DNA of 64,000 bases from Halobacillus halophilus DSM 2266 (GCF_000284515.1 NC_017668.1:1550001-1614000), one strand, 5' to 3'. Counted from the first letter of the stretch, positions 1-9,095 are shown. Notes: generated by a model from the sequence alone, not told the origin. A program made the numbers and translations.

Positions 1-2
1 TG

Positions 3-323
3 TCTATGGGCACCCTCTCTTTAAATGCGACCCAAGGTGTTATGGGGAACAGTTTGTATATTGTCTATTCAATGATCGTTCCAGTAATTTGGAGAGGATA
101 CAACGTGGGAAAACGGCTCGTAAATATAAAGATAAAGAAATCGAATGGAAAAGGGTTAACTCTTCTTGATATGTTTTTACGGGAATTTATCGGGAAGTTT
201 TTTTTAGCTTATGTAACGGTAAGTTTATCCACGATTATCAGCGCACTAATGATTATGTTTCGTAAAGATAAGAGAGCCATTCATGATTTTCTAGCTGGAA
301 CTTATGTATCAAATGAATCATGA
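3..323 (+). CDS. RDD family membrane protein, 5'-truncated by window edge
   Basis: This is the C-terminal part of a small RDD-type integral membrane protein. The reading frame is open to the window edge, so the true start lies upstream and the ATG at 6 is probably internal. Visible residues include a hydrophobic segment (about 17-30), the family signature region WRGYNVGKRLVNIKI (about 30-45), a second hydrophobic segment (about 65-85) and a charged tail RKDKRAIHDFLAGT that is typical of RDD domains. The cellular role of most RDD proteins is unknown; some affect ion tolerance. Family assignment is fairly secure, function is not. Confidence 0.75.
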   Translation, partial: SMGTLSLNATQGVMGNSLYIVYSMIVPVIWRGYNVGKRLVNIKIKKSNGKGLTLLDMFLREFIGKFFLAYVTVSLSTIISALMIMFRKDKRAIHDFLAGTYVSNES

Positions 324-385
324 ATCCATAGCTGGGGATTCAGGTTAATACCACAGGGCATTCGTTCATTAAGCCCCGTATACTA

Positions 386-419
386 AGAGAACTTCCGTGA
401 AATGGGGAGTTCTTTTTTG
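386..419 (+). terminator. Intrinsic terminator after the RDD gene
   Basis: AGAACT pairs with AGTTCT about 14 bases later and is followed directly by a run of T. It sits about 65 bp after the RDD stop codon and before the purT promoter region, so it separates the two transcription units. Confidence 0.7.
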
Positions 420-458
420 TGTGCTTATTATTCGTATTATCATTTGATGACCTCTTTA

Positions 459-500
459 TAAACGAACATTATTTAATTTTATTTGATTTTTGTTCGTTTA
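459..500 (+). promoter_or_regulatory. PurBox pair upstream of purT
   Basis: AAACGAACATT on the left and TTGTTCGTTT on the right form two inverted CGAAC cores about 24 bp apart in an AT-rich stretch. This is the arrangement of the tandem, oppositely oriented PurBoxes bound by the PRPP-responsive repressor PurR in Bacillus subtilis. It lies about 80 bp upstream of purT, a purine biosynthesis gene, so PurR control is a sound inference. Binding itself is not shown. Confidence 0.75.
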
Positions 501-578
501 AGAATTGCTTAACCCTTGAAATATGCTGGCATTTGAATTTAAAATAACGGTAAACCCAAACATTCAGGAGGAGAAGCC

Positions 579-1772
579 ATGTATGGAGCACCGAACCACC
601 ATAATTCGAAAAAGATGCTGATGCTTGGATCAGGAGAACTAGGAAAAGAAGTAGTCATGGAAGCGCAGCGGATAGGAATCGAAACCATTGCCGTGGATCG
701 ATACGAAGGGGCACCTGCTATGCAGGTGGCTCATCGGTTTGAGGTCATTGATATGCTTGATGGGAATGAGCTTCGCAGCGTGGTGGAAAAGGAACAGCCG
801 GATTATATTGTTCCTGAAATCGAAGCAATTGCGACCGATACGCTACTAAAGCTTGAGAAAGAAGGCTATAACGTTATCCCAACGGCTTACGCCACCCAGT
901 TAACGATGGACAGGGAAGGGATCAGAAGGCTTGCCAGCGAGAAATTAGGTTTGCCCACCGCAAAATATGAGTTTGCTAATTCATTAGAAGAGCTGAAAGA
1001 AGCGGTCCAAACCATTGGGCTGCCCTGCGTCATTAAGCCGATTATGAGTTCTTCAGGAAAAGGGCAGAGTCTCTGCCGCACAGAAGGTGAGATTGAAGAT
1101 TCCTGGGAAGAGGCACTTGGCAGCGGCCGGGGAAATAGCACGCGGGTCATTGTTGAAGAATTTATTCATTTTGACTCCGAGATTACACTCCTAACGGTTC
1201 AAGCGGCCACTGGTACATACTTTTGCCCGCCGATCGGTCATCGGCAGGAGGGCGGAGATTACATTCAGTCTTGGCAGCCGCATACGATGAGTGAAGAAAA
1301 CGTCAGGCAGGCGGAAGCTATTTCGAAAAAGATCACAGATGAAATCGGTGGGTACGGGGTGTTCGGAGTGGAACTGTTTATTACGTCCAAAGGGGTGTAC
1401 TTCAGTGAAGTCTCTCCGCGTCCGCATGATACAGGAATGGTGACTATGGTTACCCAGCAACTATCTGAATTCGCCCTTCATGTGCGGGCCATTCTCGGGC
1501 TGCCGATTGAGGATATTCAACTGGTTTCACCAGGATCGAGTCATGCCGTAAAATCGTCGATTGAAAGCAGCGATTATATCGTTTCCGGTCTGGAAAAAGC
1601 GTTAGCTGTGCCCCATACGCAGGTGAGGTTATTCGGAAAACCATCCGCTACCATCGGACGCCGCATGGCTGTTGTTCTCGGTACCGGTGATACTGCGGAT
1701 GCTGCCTGTAAACAGGCTGAAACAGCTGCATCTTATCTGGACGTGGTTACGAGTAACGATACGGAATCCTAA
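579..1772 (+). CDS. purT: Formate-dependent phosphoribosylglycinamide formyltransferase (GAR transformylase 2)
   Basis: PurT uses ATP and formate to convert GAR to formyl-GAR in de novo purine synthesis, a folate-independent alternative to PurN. The 397 residues match the usual family length. Seen in order are an N-terminal nucleotide-binding fold with GSGELGKE (about 17-24), the ATP-grasp core with [15 protein letters not shown] (about 149-163), and the metal/ATP-site region [15 protein letters not shown] (about 277-291). The start follows AGGAGGAG at good spacing. It is monocistronic, preceded by a PurBox pair and followed by a bidirectional terminator. Identity is near certain. Confidence 0.97.
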   Translation: MYGAPNHHNSKKMLMLGSGELGKEVVMEAQRIGIETIAVDRYEGAPAMQVAHRFEVIDMLDGNELRSVVEKEQPDYIVPEIEAIATDTLLKLEKEGYNVIPTAYATQLTMDREGIRRLASEKLGLPTAKYEFANSLEELKEAVQTIGLPCVIKPIMSSSGKGQSLCRTEGEIEDSWEEALGSGRGNSTRVIVEEFIHFDSEITLLTVQAATGTYFCPPIGHRQEGGDYIQSWQPHTMSEENVRQAEAISKKITDEIGGYGVFGVELFITSKGVYFSEVSPRPHDTGMVTMVTQQLSEFALHVRAILGLPIEDIQLVSPGSSHAVKSSIESSDYIVSGLEKALAVPHTQVRLFGKPSATIGRRMAVVLGTGDTADAACKQAETAASYLDVVTSNDTES

Positions 1773-1784
1773 TAGTATGTAGTA

Positions 1785-1829
1785 AACCATTCTGCCTCTT
1801 CTGTAAAAAAGAGTCAGAGTGGTTTTTTT
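1785..1829. terminator. Bidirectional terminator between purT and the convergent HTH gene
   Basis: AACCATTCTGCCTCTT pairs imperfectly with AAGAGTCAGAGTGGTT and is followed by TTTTTT. An A-run in the loop and the convergent gene layout mean it can serve both strands. It overlaps the stop codon of the minus-strand gene. Confidence 0.7.
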
Positions 1830-2604
1830 AAGTGTTCAGCCAGTCATAATACAGGTTAGCAGGATCATCCATTACTTCTTTACGTACGGTCTGCTGGAAA
1901 GCCGCTAGGATCCCGCCATAAAAGTAGCCAAGAAACGTTTTCTTGATCGAGCCATTCTGTTTAGCAAAAATCGCCTGTTTGAACGTCTGCGTAATGATGG
2001 TTATATAATGATCAACCGGATAGCTTAATTGCGTTTGCTGGTAGGCGTAATGAACCCTTTTCCAGGCACCAAGAATATCCTTTACATTCAAAAAGGATTG
2101 AGAGAGCTGAATAAACGCTTTTGGTATGTAAGTGGGTAAATAATCGGGATCGATAGCTGGCTTAGCAGCAGAGGATCCTTGCTTGACCGGTTTTGGGGTT
2201 TCGGTTTGTTCAGGTTTCTCGACTCTTTCAGCTGTCTTCTCACTAGCAATATCTTTTTTCTCAGGAAGAGGATTTTCCTCAGCTGGATTGATCACGAGAA
2301 TGTTAACTCCGCGCTTTCCGTTCGGACGAATCATTGGAACGCGCGTAAGCAAACCTGTTTGCTCCAGGGTGTTGATCGCTCGCACGATTGTTCTACGGCT
2401 GCGCTTGGTAGCTTTTTCAATGGTTTCGATTTTAGCAAAAGAAACACCAGGATATTTAACGGAATGTCGCCAAATAAACGTTAATATTTCAAGGGAAGCT
2501 GGAGAGAGGGCGGCTTTATGCTGGTATAGAAAAGAACGTACTCGTACATCTAATTCTTTTTTACTCGGGAAGGATTGAAGTTTGCTTATGTCATGGATAT
2601 TCAT
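1828..2604 (-). CDS. Winged-helix (HTH) DNA-binding protein of unknown role
   Basis: The first 110 residues look like a winged helix: an AALSPASLEILTFIWRHSVK helix region, a recognition-like segment EKATKRSRRTIVRAINTLEQ (about 62-81), and a wing TGLLTRVPMIRPNGKRGVNIL. A charged, proline-containing linker (about 110-150) joins a C-terminal helical domain (about 155-258). This layout resembles replication-initiation and plasmid/phage-type HTH proteins found in Bacillaceae chromosomes, but I cannot name a characterised homologue. The start follows a weak GGTGATGAA site. It is convergent with purT and probably stands alone. Confidence 0.7.
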   Translation of the reverse strand: MNIHDISKLQSFPSKKELDVRVRSFLYQHKAALSPASLEILTFIWRHSVKYPGVSFAKIETIEKATKRSRRTIVRAINTLEQTGLLTRVPMIRPNGKRGVNILVINPAEENPLPEKKDIASEKTAERVEKPEQTETPKPVKQGSSAAKPAIDPDYLPTYIPKAFIQLSQSFLNVKDILGAWKRVHYAYQQTQLSYPVDHYITIITQTFKQAIFAKQNGSIKKTFLGYFYGGILAAFQQTVRKEVMDDPANLYYDWLNT

Positions 2605-2981
2605 TTTTCATCACCTATTCTTGTCTTGTTACTCTATTAATCGAAAGTTTTAAGAATTTGGTGTCGAAAAAAATAAAATTTTTTTATATCGTGTTTTTTT
2701 TAAATTCTTTTTTTAATTAATCTTAGTTTATTCTTTGTTTCGGCAGGTGATTTTGCTGGATGAGGCTAGCTATACTAATGGTTTGAAGGTGGTCCATGCC
2801 GTGTCATTTGCCGTGACAAATAAGGGTGACAAGCATCTTTAGTGGTAAAAGAATTTTTAACAGGAAGAATCTATTAAAGGTATGGGTTGATGGTGTTTTA
2901 AAAAGAACCTATGTGCTGAAAAAGTCATCAACTATACGTTGGTCATCATTGGGAGAGCTGCCGACGTCCTTAAAGCCATAT
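2605..2981. other. AT-rich intergenic region, no gene recognised
   Basis: The part nearest the HTH gene (2640-2730) is strongly AT-rich with long A and T runs and presumably holds its promoter. I see no credible coding frame, only short unsupported ORFs, in the remainder up to the terminator at 2982. Confidence 0.5.
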
Positions 2982-3032
2982 AAAAAAGCCCTGTTGTAGC
3001 TGATGGGATCCATCTACAACAGGGCTTTTTTA
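2982..3032. terminator. Strong bidirectional intrinsic terminator
   Basis: AAAAAAGCCCTGTTGTAG and CTACAACAGGGCTTTTTT form an 18-bp perfect stem around a 14-base loop. It terminates the minus-strand EamA gene and would also block plus-strand read-through. Confidence 0.9.
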
Positions 3033-3102
3033 ATTTAAATAATGAGAACAGGAATCTTTCGTTTTAAAAAATGTAAATTCAGGAAGAAAAAGACCGTGTC
3101 GT

Positions 3103-4014
3103 TTACCCCGCCTTCTCTTCCCTTTTATCAGTACTTGTAATGGAGGCTGAAGAGGGTTTTACGCTGAGTACGATAACCGTAACCAAAATAATTGCCATTC
3201 CAAGAAGTTGAATAATGGTCAAATGATCTCCGATAAGCAGAAAGCCAAATAAGGAAGCGGTTACGGGCTCAACCATAGCGACCATGGAAGCGGTTGTTGG
3301 CGCAGTCCACTGAATGCCAATCACATAAATCATAAATGAAATTCCAGCTCCAAGGACCCCCAATATAAGAAACCAGCCGATGTCGTTTGAGGTCATTACG
3401 CTAGCGGCTTCATCCATGTCTGCGATAAGCAAAAGGATAAGACAAAATGAAAAGAACGCGATGGTTAAAGTGGTCTGTGGCTTCCCGATGGAAGAGGCGT
3501 TCTTAAATCCAAATATGAATAATGCATAGGAAAGACCTGCAGCAAGCCCGGATGCCACTCCTAGTAAACCCACGGATAGCGAATCGGTATTGTAGGCCCT
3601 TGTAAGCATGATAATCCCTATAAGTACACCCGATATGCATCCCCATTTTAACCAGCTCGGACGCTCGATTCGTAATAAAAAAGAAATGACAAGGACAAAC
3701 ACCGGTGCTGTGTACATTAAAGTAGAAGCAACAGCCACGCTTGACGCCTGGATCGTGAAAAAATAAAAGGTGAAATTTCCAGCCACACCCAAACCAGCCA
3801 ATGAAGACCAAATGTATAAGCGAGGAGAGGAGGTCCAATTTTGTCTAAAGCGTAAAAGAAACCATACAAAAAAACATCCAAAGCCAACAGCCCCTCGAAA
3901 AAGAGAAATCACGATAGGATCCCAGCCCTTGCTCATTAAAATATCTGCAATTCCTCCACTAACGCCCCAGCATATAGCCGCAAGAATAACCAAGCTTATA
4001 CCTACTGATCTCAC
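3103..4014 (-). CDS. EamA/DMT-family transporter
   Basis: A 303-residue protein with ten predicted membrane segments in two EamA repeats, the first beginning near SLVILAAICWGVSGGIADIL and the second around GVASGLAAGLSYALFIFGFK (about 150-170). The family exports or imports small metabolites such as amino acids; the substrate cannot be read from sequence. Translation starts at a GTG placed 10 bases after AGGAGG, the only well-positioned site. The C-terminus is short and polar. It is monocistronic with a strong downstream terminator. A second EamA protein lies at 18894-19793. Confidence 0.88.
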   Translation of the reverse strand: MRSVGISLVILAAICWGVSGGIADILMSKGWDPIVISLFRGAVGFGCFFVWFLLRFRQNWTSSPRLYIWSSLAGLGVAGNFTFYFFTIQASSVAVASTLMYTAPVFVLVISFLLRIERPSWLKWGCISGVLIGIIMLTRAYNTDSLSVGLLGVASGLAAGLSYALFIFGFKNASSIGKPQTTLTIAFFSFCLILLLIADMDEAASVMTSNDIGWFLILGVLGAGISFMIYVIGIQWTAPTTASMVAMVEPVTASLFGFLLIGDHLTIIQLLGMAIILVTVIVLSVKPSSASITSTDKREEKAG

Positions 4015-4560
4015 CGTTTGTAGGCCTCCTAAAAAAATAGTAGAAATCTAAAGTGGACTTAACAACAACAATGAAAAAGCAAGGGCCAAGCCATCATCTG
4101 TAATTTCTTAATAAAAATGGTATGTTCTTTAGAAGGCATACATGGTAATTTTTCATTCGACTTAACTTTCACGTGGAATACAAGAAGCCAAGTAGAATAT
4201 ATGGCATTTAACGGTTAGAGGAAGAAGGTTAAAGGAATGCTGGCAGTAAATATTGATTTTATAGCTATCATGATATGAAAATTTCAGATTTAAATAGAGG
4301 GAATCTGTGTCCATTTTGATCCCCAGGGGCGTAGCTGATTTTTAATAGAAACCCAGCCGCTTTCAAGAAAATGAAGGAGAGGTAACAAACTTAATAAACA
4401 TCAGAATGGAAATAAATAGTAAATGCATTTTAAGCTTAGCAGGGAGGTGTCTATTTATCAACTAAAAAATAGAAAATATGGTATTTATAAGGGGGTATTT
4501 TTAGAGAATCGTGAAAAGGGTATAGTTGTTACATAAGTTTCTACCAAAGGGTGAAAGGAT
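4015..4560. other. Intergenic region without recognised genes
   Basis: Five hundred and forty-five bases between divergent genes. It must hold the promoters for the EamA gene (minus) and the DUF488 gene (plus). I find no ORF with a ribosome site, no hairpin of note and no repeat shared with the rest of the window. Confidence 0.4.
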
Positions 4561-5115
4561 ATGAAAATATATACGATTGGGCATTCCGACCATGACAAGC
4601 AACAATTCTTGCAGATGCTTGAGGCTGCAGATATCGAATATGTGGCTGATATCCGTGCCTTGCCTGCCAGCCGGAAATACCCGCAGTTTAACAAGGAAAG
4701 AATGGAAGATTGGCTTAGCGAAGCGGGCGTAGCTTACCAGCATTTTTCGGTGCTCGGTGGCAGGCGGAACCGGTCAGGCGAGATTGGGGAGAACCTAAAT
4801 GCCGGGTGGGACAATCGCTCGTTCCACAACTATGCGGATTATACATTAACGAAAGAGTTTCAAAATGGGCTGGAGGATCTAAAAGCGGAGGCTGAAGGAA
4901 ACAATCTTGTCTATATGTGCTCCGAACGGCATCCGTCCAAGTGTCACCGCCTGTTGATCAGTAACTGGCTGCAGGCGAGCGGCTGGGATGTTTTTCATAT
5001 CATTAACGACTCAAAAGGAAAAACAGAGATGGTCGGTCATAAACTTGGCCGGTGGGGTGCGATGCCTATTGTCGAAGAGGATGGAACAGTCGTGTATCCA
5101 ATGCTTGAGGAGTAA
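4561..5115 (+). CDS. DUF488 family protein
   Basis: Residues IYTIGHSDHDKQQFLQML at the N-terminus, VADIRALPASRKYPQFNK (about 28-45), and the late motif LVYMCSERHPSKCHRLLIS (about 117-135) are the hallmark blocks of DUF488. The conserved cysteine and CHR segment recall a metal- or nucleotide-binding site, but the biochemical role of the family is not established. Length (184 aa) fits. The start follows GAAAGGAT. A small membrane-protein gene follows at 5196. Confidence 0.88.
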   Translation: MKIYTIGHSDHDKQQFLQMLEAADIEYVADIRALPASRKYPQFNKERMEDWLSEAGVAYQHFSVLGGRRNRSGEIGENLNAGWDNRSFHNYADYTLTKEFQNGLEDLKAEAEGNNLVYMCSERHPSKCHRLLISNWLQASGWDVFHIINDSKGKTEMVGHKLGRWGAMPIVEEDGTVVYPMLEE

Positions 5116-5195
5116 AGCACTAAGCCGCAGAGTACGGCCAGGATTGTGGACGAGTATCGATAAATGAAAAGTTTACTTTTTTGAGGAGGGAGATC

Positions 5196-5321
5196 ATGTG
5201 GATCGTATTTCTGATCATTTTTGTGATAGCGGCAATCGCTGCTTTGGCCTTACCAATTCTACTGCCTTCGAAAAGAAATAAAGAAAATCCGGATAAATAT
5301 CATGAGTCACGCTGGATGTAG
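5196..5321 (+). CDS. 41-residue single-pass membrane miniprotein
   Basis: The ORF begins with a hydrophobic helix MWIVFLIIFVIAAIAALALP followed by a short basic/polar tail ending RWM. TGAGGAGGGAGATC gives a strong ribosome site at ideal spacing, the main reason to accept so small a gene. It lies 80 bp after the DUF488 gene. I do not recognise a family; a small membrane-associated role is all that can be inferred. Confidence 0.6.
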   Translation: MWIVFLIIFVIAAIAALALPILLPSKRNKENPDKYHESRWM

Positions 5322-5406
5322 TAATTGAAGATTTTAAGTCCGCGGGTCTTTAAGAGCCGGCGGCTTACATAATAATGGGTAAACGCTGTGCAGGGGAGGT
5401 GATAAC

Positions 5407-5622
5407 GTGAAAGTTTTTCTGCTTATGTTCGTTTCGATATTGATTACTGACTTTTTATCGACACAAGTTTATGCCTGGATTAATTTGGAGTACAGCTTAT
5501 TTCAAGATCCTTTTAATCTATTGTTGTTTTTACTAGACTTCGGTATCTTTCTCTTGATTGCGATGGGAGTTTATTCTCTCCTGAGTAAACTATTTTCAAA
5601 AGGAAGTTCTGCTCGGTCGTAG
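5407..5622 (+). CDS. 71-residue membrane protein, unknown function
   Basis: Two hydrophobic segments are visible (residues about 2-22 and 36-62) separated by a short polar loop; the tail KLFSKGSSARS is basic. Translation starts at GTG after GGGGAGGTGATAAC. No family recognised. It lies between another membrane miniprotein and the lysozyme-like gene, and could share their transcript, although no promoter was defined. Confidence 0.6.
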   Translation: MKVFLLMFVSILITDFLSTQVYAWINLEYSLFQDPFNLLLFLLDFGIFLLIAMGVYSLLSKLFSKGSSARS

Positions 5623-5739
5623 GATTGTTTAGGGTTTAGGATTTGGCGGTGAACACGACAAAAAGCATGAGAAGACTATTAAGCGTACCGGCATGTTAAA
5701 ATAGACTCATCTTAAGAAAGTATCGATAAGGGGAGAAAC

Positions 5740-6390
5740 ATGCCGAAATATAAATTAAAAACAAAATTTAAAAAAGCCGTTTCGGAAACATTCGTGAAAA
5801 TGATTCTGCCTATCATTCTAGTCATCGCCGGTATTTATCTGCTTACAAGCAGCAATCTGGGAGACGGTTTAACCAGTAGTACCAATGAATCTACAGGCTT
5901 GTCCGATCAGGTGCTGCAATATGAAGATGAAGTTCGAAAGTATGCAAAGCAGGAAGGAATAGAAGAACACGTAGATGTGCTGTTAGCGTTAATGATGCAG
6001 GAATCGGGTGGAAGAGGAGATGATCCGATGCAAGCTTCCGAATCCTTATGCGGTTCGGTCGGTTGTATTGATGATCCAGAGAAGTCGATCGAACAAGGAG
6101 TGTCTTACTTTGCCGATGTGTTGGAGCGGGCTGATCAGGACGTTAAATTAGCGCTTCAATCCTACAATTTTGGCGCGGGTTTTATTCATTATGTCATGAA
6201 TAACGGTGGAGAATATACTCAGGAATTGGCGATTGAATTCTCAGCGCAGAAATATGAGGAGTTGAAACATACGGGCAAGTACGACTGTATTCGTGAGGAA
6301 GCGGAACAGTACGACGCCTGTTATGGGGATATCTATTACGTAAATGCGGTGCTTGATTATTATGATGAAGAAGAAATTCAGGATTTGTAA
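5740..6390 (+). CDS. Membrane-anchored lysozyme-like (transglycosylase-type) protein
   Basis: A basic N-terminus and one transmembrane helix (about 23-42, MILPIILVIAGIYLLTSS) anchor an extracellular domain. That domain has VDVLLALMMQESGGRGDDP with the likely catalytic glutamate (about residue 87), QASES, and ALQSYNFGAGFIHYV, matching the lysozyme-like domain of CwlT and Tn916-type hydrolases. It should cleave peptidoglycan glycan strands at the cell surface. Two cysteine pairs (about 104/109 and 187/194) may form disulfides. Unlike CwlT, there is no NlpC/P60 domain and no conjugation genes are nearby, so it is a stand-alone form. Confidence 0.82.
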   Translation: MPKYKLKTKFKKAVSETFVKMILPIILVIAGIYLLTSSNLGDGLTSSTNESTGLSDQVLQYEDEVRKYAKQEGIEEHVDVLLALMMQESGGRGDDPMQASESLCGSVGCIDDPEKSIEQGVSYFADVLERADQDVKLALQSYNFGAGFIHYVMNNGGEYTQELAIEFSAQKYEELKHTGKYDCIREEAEQYDACYGDIYYVNAVLDYYDEEEIQDL

Positions 6391-6411
6391 TGCAGCGGCT
6401 ATGAAAATAGG

Positions 6412-6449
6412 AATGGGAACTTCTATTATCGAGAAGTTCCCATTTTTTA
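6412..6449. terminator. Terminator between convergent lysozyme-like and cupin genes
   Basis: ATGGGAACTTCT and AGAAGTTCCCAT form a 12-bp perfect stem with a 7-base loop followed by TTTTTT. It sits between two convergent genes. Confidence 0.9.
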
Positions 6450-6468
6450 ATGGAGTGGATGATCAGTT

Positions 6469-7026
6469 TTATTCTTCTGCAGCTATCGCTTCAGCCTTCG
6501 TAGCATGAACGGTGCCGAACGGATGGTTAGGCGGGGCGTAGATCGAGTAAAGTTTGAGCGGCGTATTGCCCGTGTTCGTTAAGTTATGCCACATGCCTGC
6601 CGGAATGATAATAGCGTAATCGTCCATCACATTTCTTGTGAAGTTCAGGTTGTTTTTTTGTTTACCCATCTGCACAAACCCCTGGCCCTGCTCAACACGT
6701 AAGAATTGATCGAGATTTGGATGACTTTCTAAGCCGATATCTTCGCCTGGTTGGATACTCATCAGCGTCAACTGCAGATGGTCACCGGTCCATAATGCTG
6801 TGCGAAAGGTTTTATTTTGTTTCGTGGCTTTATTGATATCAAATACAAAAGGATTGGGGCCATAATCCTTTAACGGAAGGTTCCCTTGCCCCTGCGAAGG
6901 ACGCCAGGCAGTATGCCCGTAGTCCTGAGGGTATGCCCAGTACCAAGGCTGATTATCATAACTGTACATAGGGACATTTCCATCATAAGGATAACGATAT
7001 GGATACATATAAGGATTATAATACAC
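6469..7026 (-). CDS. Cupin-domain protein with tyrosine/proline-rich N-terminus
   Basis: A Tyr/Pro-rich leader (YYNPYMYPYRYPY) precedes a single cupin domain. Motif one appears as GEDIGLESHPNLDQFLRVEQGQG and motif two as PAGMWHNLTNTGNTPLKLY, giving the usual His and Glu metal ligands. Cupins of this type are oxalate-decarboxylase-like or isomerase-like folds; no substrate can be assigned. I chose the GTG at 7026 because AAGGATGGAG lies just upstream; an ATG at 7068 would add 14 residues but has no ribosome site. The Tyr-rich leader recalls spore-coat and surface proteins, which is inference. Confidence 0.75.
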   Translation of the reverse strand: MYYNPYMYPYRYPYDGNVPMYSYDNQPWYWAYPQDYGHTAWRPSQGQGNLPLKDYGPNPFVFDINKATKQNKTFRTALWTGDHLQLTLMSIQPGEDIGLESHPNLDQFLRVEQGQGFVQMGKQKNNLNFTRNVMDDYAIIIPAGMWHNLTNTGNTPLKLYSIYAPPNHPFGTVHATKAEAIAAEE

Positions 7027-7171
7027 TTTTCTCCATCCTTTCTTAGTTCCTAAAGTTATCCTATGCATGAGCCTAGTGAACGTACGTAAAAATTAATTCG
7101 GAAATCCCCCAGTAGTTTCTGACGCTTCAAATGGTGCGTTACTTTAATTGTCTATGAAGATTTTTTAGAAA

Positions 7172-7843
7172 AGCTCACGATACTGGAAGACTCAGTTTCG
7201 AGATATTTATGAGAATTAGGTCCTGCGGGGGACGATTTCGCTTTCCGGCCCTGCATGACGCAGGGTCGTTCGACGTTTCCACACGACGTGGCGTTCTTAG
7301 TCGAACCTCATTTGTCACCGATCATGTTCATCTCGCAGGAGTCTACATCTTCCCCTTCCGGACCTGGCCGAATAAGAAACTCGAAACCATTTAAGACATC
7401 GACGATTTGATGAGAAAAAAGCATGTGGTCATGAGGCTATTTCATGCTATAACGATGTGAAATAGCTTGTCATAAAAGCATTTTAGACCAGTTAAGAAGG
7501 AGAGCATGCTTTTCTTCTGGAAGGTTCCGTTATTCTCCCGCGGCTGAGTGGGTGGGGAAATAGCGAGACTCCCATGGGAGAAGGAACTAGGTGAGATCCC
7601 GCAGGGAGTGAAACGAGCGAGGAAGCTCATGGTAAAAGGAGGATCGACTAAGGTCGCCACGTCCTGTGGCAACGTCGATCGACCCTACGTCGTGTAGGGC
7701 CATAGGAAAGCGAGTTATTTCCCCACCAACTCTCATTTTTTTATGGCAACGGATCCAGTATATCTCGAAACTGAGTCTTAAAGTAGACGGTCCTTTAGTT
7801 TAATAAATCGCTTATGAATATTCCACAACAATATTTTACAAGG
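7172..7843 (+). repeat. R1: composite palindromic mobile repeat, copy 1
   Basis: A 672-bp non-coding element bounded by a candidate 7-bp duplication TTAGAAA (7165-7171 and 7844-7850). The 20-mer AAGACTCAGTTTCGAGATAT at 7187-7206 is perfectly inverted at 7760-7779. Inside are an A module (7218-7365), a spacer, and a B module (about 7530-7750) flanked by inverted TCCGTT / AACGGA. Each module contains a 60-bp nested hairpin block (7247-7307 and 7642-7701). The left terminal repeat is shortened relative to R4 and R5. ORFs inside it are artefacts of the palindromes. Confidence 0.8.
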
Positions 7844-7938
7844 TTAGAAAAAGGATTGAGATCAAGCGGCAGATTTGAAATAATAGATAAGTTCTTACAT
7901 GTAACGAACAGGGATTTAACCAGGAGGGATCATCATCC

Positions 7939-8169
7939 ATGAGCAAAATCCGTCAGCTGTTTAGCGGACCCATATTTTCCGAAAAAATTGATCGTTTTAT
8001 TCTGATCCCGCTCGCCCTAATCGGAGTTCTTCTTGCCAGGTATTTAAAATCAGCCGGGTGGGCCACAGGTGATGCTTTAGGCATTCTGGTGCTGGCAGCT
8101 ATCCTGTTGACCATCGGCTTGCGAATCATAGGTGCTCGTTGGAAGGAAAAGAAAAACATTACCCATTAA
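7939..8169 (+). CDS. 76-residue membrane protein
   Basis: Two hydrophobic segments (about 20-34 and 45-63) and a basic tail RWKEKKN. AGGAGGGATCATCATCC gives a strong ribosome site. Not recognised as a named family. It lies immediately downstream of repeat R1 and ends at an intrinsic terminator, so it is a single-gene unit. Confidence 0.65.
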   Translation: MSKIRQLFSGPIFSEKIDRFILIPLALIGVLLARYLKSAGWATGDALGILVLAAILLTIGLRIIGARWKEKKNITH

Positions 8170-8203
8170 AAGCCGTCTTTTCATAGAAAAGGCGGTATTT
8201 TTT
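8168..8203 (+). terminator. Intrinsic terminator
   Basis: AAAGCCGTCTTTT pairs imperfectly with AAAAGGCGGTATTTTTT across a five-base loop, directly at the end of the 76-residue membrane protein gene. Confidence 0.75.
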
Positions 8204-8407
8204 AAAGGTATGAGTACCAAAAGGGTCGATTATTAAATCAGGACGATCAGTAGAAAAGTGGAAATTAAATTAGATTAACTTACAGTTACTGGCGCAATAA
8301 TCCAGCAACATTTTATCGAAACCAAATCTGGATGAATAGGTGGACGATTTTTTTGATATGTTCCTCCTTACATAGTTAGGAGTTAGACAGGAAGGGGTGG
8401 GGTTATT

Positions 8408-8803
8408 ATGAAGAAAATATACGGAGGCTTTTCAATAATTTTTATAACCCTTCTATTAATTAGTTGTTCAGAACGTAATCAATATATTCTAGAAGGTGAA
8501 AGTGATCATTGGGAAGCAAAATTAAAAGTAACAGTAAAGGCAAATGACGCAACATCTAAAGATTTTATTATTAACTATAAAGGAGAATTAAATCAATTAG
8601 CTGACATAAGCAGGTTAGAATATTCTTATAAAAGTGCTGCATCTAGTGGAAAATCGGAGATTAACTTTAATGGCAAACCTCCCCAGAGAAAATCGTTTAC
8701 TCATCATAGTGGAAGCAGTGGCAGTTCCTTTGACAGTGAACAAACTGTAAATGTGACTGTTAAATGGGATGGAAATGAAGAAAAAATGAAGCTGAAAGAA
8801 TAG
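8408..8803 (+). CDS. Small lipoprotein, unknown function
   Basis: A lipoprotein signal peptide ends in the lipobox LLISC at residue 20, so the mature protein should be lipid-anchored on the outer face of the membrane. The mature part (about 110 residues) is rich in Lys, Ser and Asp, with a pattern of alternating hydrophobic residues (WEAKLKVTVKA, DFIINYKGEL, VNVTVKWDG) that suggests a beta-sandwich. GGAAGGGGTGGGG precedes the ATG. Followed closely by a small membrane-protein gene at 8851, probably in one transcript. No named family recognised. Confidence 0.7.
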   Translation: MKKIYGGFSIIFITLLLISCSERNQYILEGESDHWEAKLKVTVKANDATSKDFIINYKGELNQLADISRLEYSYKSAASSGKSEINFNGKPPQRKSFTHHSGSSGSSFDSEQTVNVTVKWDGNEEKMKLKE

Positions 8804-8850
8804 TGTAATTTTCATATGGGCAATATTATTTCATAAAGGAAGTGGGGAAC

Positions 8851-9036
8851 TTGTTAAAATCTGAAGTTGCCAACAGGTTCATATCATTATTAGTACTTTT
8901 AACATTAGTAATTTTTGTGTTGTTCAACGGCGCCAGGAGTGAAGGTAGTCCGGCATTAATCATAATAATTACTATTGCGGTTTTGGGTACAGCTTATCAA
9001 TTATATAAAATTTTTAAACTAAAGAAAGAAAAATAG
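8851..9036 (+). CDS. 61-residue two-helix membrane protein
   Basis: Two hydrophobic segments (about 10-24 and 34-50) and a strongly basic end FKLKKEK. AAAGGAAGTGGGG is best spaced for the TTG at 8851; a GTG at 8842 would sit too close to it. It lies 47 bp after the lipoprotein stop and ends at a terminator, suggesting a two-gene operon. Function unknown. Confidence 0.55.
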   Translation: MLKSEVANRFISLLVLLTLVIFVLFNGARSEGSPALIIIITIAVLGTAYQLYKIFKLKKEK

Positions 9037-9082
9037 CTGCGAAAAAAGGTCAGCTTATTGTTTGCATGACCTTTTTGTAGCA
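9036..9082. terminator. Bidirectional terminator
   Basis: AAAAAAGGTCA and TGACCTTTTT form a stem with flanking GCTGC/GTAGC pairing. It separates the convergent small membrane protein gene and the SDR gene. Confidence 0.8.
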
Positions 9083-9095
9083 GAATAGATGTTTT

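Noticed and set aside
7209-7672. ORFs of 61 and 76 codons within repeat R1 (7209-7394 plus, 7442-7672 minus)
   Set aside because: They coincide with hairpin modules that recur elsewhere in both orientations, lack ribosome sites, and give low-complexity products rich in Arg, Ser and Pro. Similar frames arise in R2, R4 and R5 for the same reason.
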